Assembly: GCA_002482545.1 (NCBI GenBank)
Contig: DLGF01000009.1
Span: 1 to 64,000, forward strand
Direction of reading: 5' to 3'
Source of the DNA: Sporomusaceae bacterium UBA7701
Lineage (GTDB): Bacteria; Bacillota; Negativicutes; Sporomusales; UBA7701
DNA length: 64,000 bases
Part shown: one piece after another, positions 61,787 to 64,000 of the stretch
How positions within the stretch are numbered: position 1 is the first letter of the stretch
Layout of the letters: each line of letters begins with the position of its first letter
The notes under the pieces: model-generated
Database searches by the model: none
What the model was told of the DNA's origin: nothing
The model's input: the letters and a program-made list of their open reading frames with translations, nothing else
Position numbers and translations under genes: made by a program

Positions 61787-61960
61787 CGGGGTACCCTCCT
61801 GCTCCTGTGTGTCGTTGGCTGGCGGAGGCTGCTCCTCCGGCCGCCTTGCCGGCGTTCCGGGCTCGATCTTCTATGAAGATATTTGACCACCGACGCCGAT
61901 AACCCTTTTGCCGTCCGCAAAAAACCGCCCCGTCCTGCCGCCGGGCGATGCAAAAAACAA
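61787..61960 (-). promoter_or_regulatory. Leader of the Dms-type operon with GC-rich hairpins
   Basis: CGGAGG (61823-61828) pairs with CCTCCG (61834-61839); a second stem of GGCCG/CCGGC type lies at about 61838-61856. A cofactor-sensing leader (such as a Moco riboswitch) is known for molybdoenzyme operons, but I could not match the conserved core of that class here. The promoter must also lie in this stretch; none is obvious. Confidence 0.3.
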
Positions 61961-61961
61961 C

Positions 61962-61999
61962 AAGCATCATTTGCCGGAACACCGGAACAAATGATGCTT
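61962..61999 (-). terminator. Terminator of the GGDEF/EAL gene
   Basis: AAGCATCATTTG (61962-61973) pairs perfectly with CAAATGATGCTT (61988-61999). On the minus strand GTTGTTTTTTG follows. It lies 58 bases after the stop of that gene. Confidence 0.8.
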
Positions 62000-62057
62000 T
62001 CAATCAAAAGGCGAAAAAGCGTTATCGGGAATAACCGTCTTAGGCAGGCCAGGCCTG

Positions 62058-64000
62058 TCAGCCTCTTGTCCCGCCTTCATGCTCCTGAAGCCATTGCAGG
62101 AAAGCCTGCTCCGGCAGCGGCCTACAGATGCCGAAACCCTGGAGAAGATCGCAGGCGCGCTTGCGCAAATAATCCGCCTGGACTTCGGTTTCCACCCCTT
62201 CCGCCACCACCTCCAGGCCCAGGTCCCGGGCCAGCCGGATGATGGTGGGGATAATGCCGGAATGTTCGGCTGTTCCGTCGATGCGGCTGATGAACGAGCG
62301 GTCGACTTTCAATACCTGCAAAGGCAATTGTTCCAAATAGGTCAGCGAAGAATAGCCTGTACCGAAATCATCCAGCGAGATCCGCACCCCGTACTGCTTG
62401 AGCATCGACAGCTTCGCGACATTGGCCTCCAGCGACTCCATCAGCATGGTCTCGGTGATTTCAAGCTCGAGGCAGCTGGGATCCAATCCGGTTTCCTGAA
62501 TGATCGCCAGCACCCGCTCGACGAAATCGTCCTGCAGGAGCTGCTTCAGGGAAATGTTCACCGCTACCCGGACCGGCAGCTGCCTGGCGGCGATAAGCTG
62601 TTTCGCGAACTGGGCCGCGGTGCGCAGCACCCATTCCCCGATCGGGACGATCAGCCCGGTTTCCTCCGCGAGGGGGATGAATTCCCCCGGAGAAACCATT
62701 CCGTGCTGCGGGCTATTCCACCGGATCAGCGCCTCCATGGCAACCACCTGGCAGGAGGACGAGTCGACCACCGGCTGATAATGCAGGATAAATTCGTCCC
62801 GCTCCAGCGCGTCCCGCAGACTGTTTTCCATCTGTAATTTGCGGAGAACATGCTCGCGCATGGAGGAATCAAAGAAGCAGTATATCTTCTTGCCGGCCTT
62901 TTTGGCCGCGTGAAGAGCGGTATCCGCATTCTTCAGCAGTTCGTCGGCGTCTCGTCCGTCAACGGGATACCGGGCGATGCCCAGACTGGCTTTCACATAC
63001 ACCTGGCGCCCTTCCACGGTTTGGGGCTGGTCGAATAAGGAAAGAATCCGCTGGGCGAAATCTTCTACAGATTCTTTTGCTTCAGCCAAGCCGGTCAACA
63101 GGACGAACTCATCCCCGCTGAGCCGGGCGACCAGCCGCCCGTCGCCCGCCGCCACCAGCAGCTGCCTGCTGATATTGATCAGCAGTTGATCGCCGAAAGC
63201 ATGGCCATATACGTCGTTTATCACCTTGAAATCATCCAGGCCCAGCAGCAAAAGAGCGCACTGGCGGCCTTCCACCGACGTAAGCCAGAGCTCCCTGCCC
63301 AGCCGTTCGGTCAGAAAAGTCCGGTTAGGCAGCCCGGTCAACGTATCATGGTAAGCAAGATAGCGGATTCGTTCCTCGGTGAGTTTGCGGTCCGTTATAT
63401 CCGAATAGGAGCCGACGATCCGGACCGGCAGGCCGGAGGCGTCGAACAGCGCCTTGCCGCGGGAAAGCACCCAGAAATATTCCCCGTTTTTGTCCTGCAG
63501 CCGGAATTCGCTGGAATAGTAAGATTCGCCGCCGTATAGGCAGGCGGCGAGTTGTTGTTGCCGCTGTTTACGGTCGTCGGGGTGGACCCGTTCCTCGATA
63601 TCCTGCAAAAAAGCCTTTGTTCCGGGCGCCGGAAAACCGACTCTTTCGGTCAGGCGGCTCGACCATACCAGTTCCCGGGTCGTCATATCCACGTCCCAAA
63701 TCATATCATTGGCCCCGTCCAGCGCCAGGCGGAAACGTTCCTCGCTGTCCTCCAGCTGCCGCTGCACTTTCGCTTCGCGCCGCAGGACAAAGAGCAGCCC
63801 GCCGGTGAACAGGATGACCAGCAGCGACGCGCCGGACGCCGTCTGATAATAAGATCGCTCCGTCGCCCGGAAGGACTGGAGAACACTGTCCACCGGGACG
63901 GACACAACAATGATGAGCGGGTACTTGCTGATCGTCCGGTAAAACATAATCCGCTTTATCCCGTTGCCGTCAACGGCCTGATAGGAGCCGCTCGCCGCCG
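62058..64000 (-). CDS. Cache-PAS-GGDEF-EAL sensor protein (N terminus outside the window)
   Basis: Partial gene: the reading frame is open to the right edge, and the residues before the first internal methionine (reading SYQAVDGNGIKRI) look like the end of a Cache sensor domain. A membrane helix (LLVILFTGGLLFVL), a PAS domain (ERFRLALDGANDMIWDVD... to ITDRKLTEE), a GGDEF domain and an EAL domain follow. The GGDEF site reads RLSGDEFVLL. The EAL domain keeps EALIRW, ETMLMESLEAN, DDFGTGYSSLTYL and KVDRSFI, so c-di-GMP hydrolysis is likely. It probably couples an extracellular signal to c-di-GMP level. Confidence 0.9.
   Translation of the reverse strand, partial: AASGSYQAVDGNGIKRIMFYRTISKYPLIIVVSVPVDSVLQSFRATERSYYQTASGASLLVILFTGGLLFVLRREAKVQRQLEDSEERFRLALDGANDMIWDVDMTTRELVWSSRLTERVGFPAPGTKAFLQDIEERVHPDDRKQRQQQLAACLYGGESYYSSEFRLQDKNGEYFWVLSRGKALFDASGLPVRIVGSYSDITDRKLTEERIRYLAYHDTLTGLPNRTFLTERLGRELWLTSVEGRQCALLLLGLDDFKVINDVYGHAFGDQLLINISRQLLVAAGDGRLVARLSGDEFVLLTGLAEAKESVEDFAQRILSLFDQPQTVEGRQVYVKASLGIARYPVDGRDADELLKNADTALHAAKKAGKKIYCFFDSSMREHVLRKLQMENSLRDALERDEFILHYQPVVDSSSCQVVAMEALIRWNSPQHGMVSPGEFIPLAEETGLIVPIGEWVLRTAAQFAKQLIAARQLPVRVAVNISLKQLLQDDFVERVLAIIQETGLDPSCLELEITETMLMESLEANVAKLSMLKQYGVRISLDDFGTGYSSLTYLEQLPLQVLKVDRSFISRIDGTAEHSGIIPTIIRLARDLGLEVVAEGVETEVQADYLRKRACDLLQGFGICRPLPEQAFLQWLQEHEGGTRG

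Noticed and set aside
57115..61876. 750- and 795-codon plus-strand frames opposite the two DmsA-like genes
   Set aside because: Same cause: antisense shadows of two well-supported molybdoenzyme genes, with no ribosome sites or family motifs.

Overview
The window looks like a chromosome segment of a diderm (outer-membrane) Firmicute, most likely a Negativicutes/Sporomusaceae-type anaerobe. Two kinds of gene occur together. Some are Firmicutes-like: mannose-type and glucose/GlcNAc-type PTS genes, ptsI, pfkA, the GlgC/GlgD pair, PadR, RpiR and GntR regulators, and strong AGGAGG ribosome sites. Others need an outer membrane: a FhaC/CdiB-like beta-barrel transporter with a filamentous haemagglutinin partner, and a TolC protein. 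Most of the window is GC-rich by eye. The stretches at 1.0-2.9 kb, 10.2-14.0 kb and 21.9-22.1 kb are clearly AT-richer. No rRNA, tRNA or CRISPR array was recognised. The species is not identified.

Layout. 1-1.03 kb: a gene-free stretch with strong RNA hairpins and an intrinsic terminator, then a small DUF6809-like gene. 1.17-2.9 kb: two AT-rich orphan genes resembling immunity genes, interleaved with decayed REP-associated (RAYT-type) transposase elements. 2.9-10.25 kb (minus strand): a nine-gene sugar-acid operon with two 2-hydroxyacid dehydrogenases, KDPG aldolase, PTS IIC-IID-IIA-IIB, a HAD phosphatase and 6-phosphogluconate dehydrogenase. A broken IS3 orfA and a divergent RpiR regulator (10.99-11.85 kb) lie at its head. 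11.85-12.53 kb: a second patch of the same repeats. 12.53-21.82 kb (minus): a cdiBAI-like contact-dependent inhibition locus. 22.1-24.6 kb: hrpB helicase. 24.86-36.94 kb (minus): glycogen operon glgB-C-D-A-P, a GH13/GH77 fusion and a lone starch-binding module. 37.2-42.1 kb: tolC-macA-macB-type efflux operon and a PadR regulator. 42.3-45.9 kb: small hypotheticals, pfkA and ptsI. 46.15 kb: a plus-strand HAD phosphatase. 47.1-52.7 kb (minus): amino-sugar operon nagR-nagE-murQ-nagA-nagB-crr. 53.0-54.9 kb (plus): a secreted PrcB-like protein and a lipoprotein. 54.97-61.8 kb (minus): a DMSO-reductase-type operon with two catalytic subunits, a ferredoxin subunit, a membrane anchor and a TorD chaperone. 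62.06-64 kb: a GGDEF/EAL sensor cut by the window edge.

How it fits together. Much of the window concerns carbon: PTS uptake of a sugar acid and of GlcNAc or MurNAc, phosphate flow through Enzyme I, glycolysis through PfkA, and storage as glycogen. The Dms-type genes suggest anaerobic respiration. The most unusual part is the CDI region. Immunity-like genes, matching intrinsic terminators and RAYT/REP debris occur on both sides of the sugar-acid operon, which suggests an immunity cassette array that was broken up or invaded.
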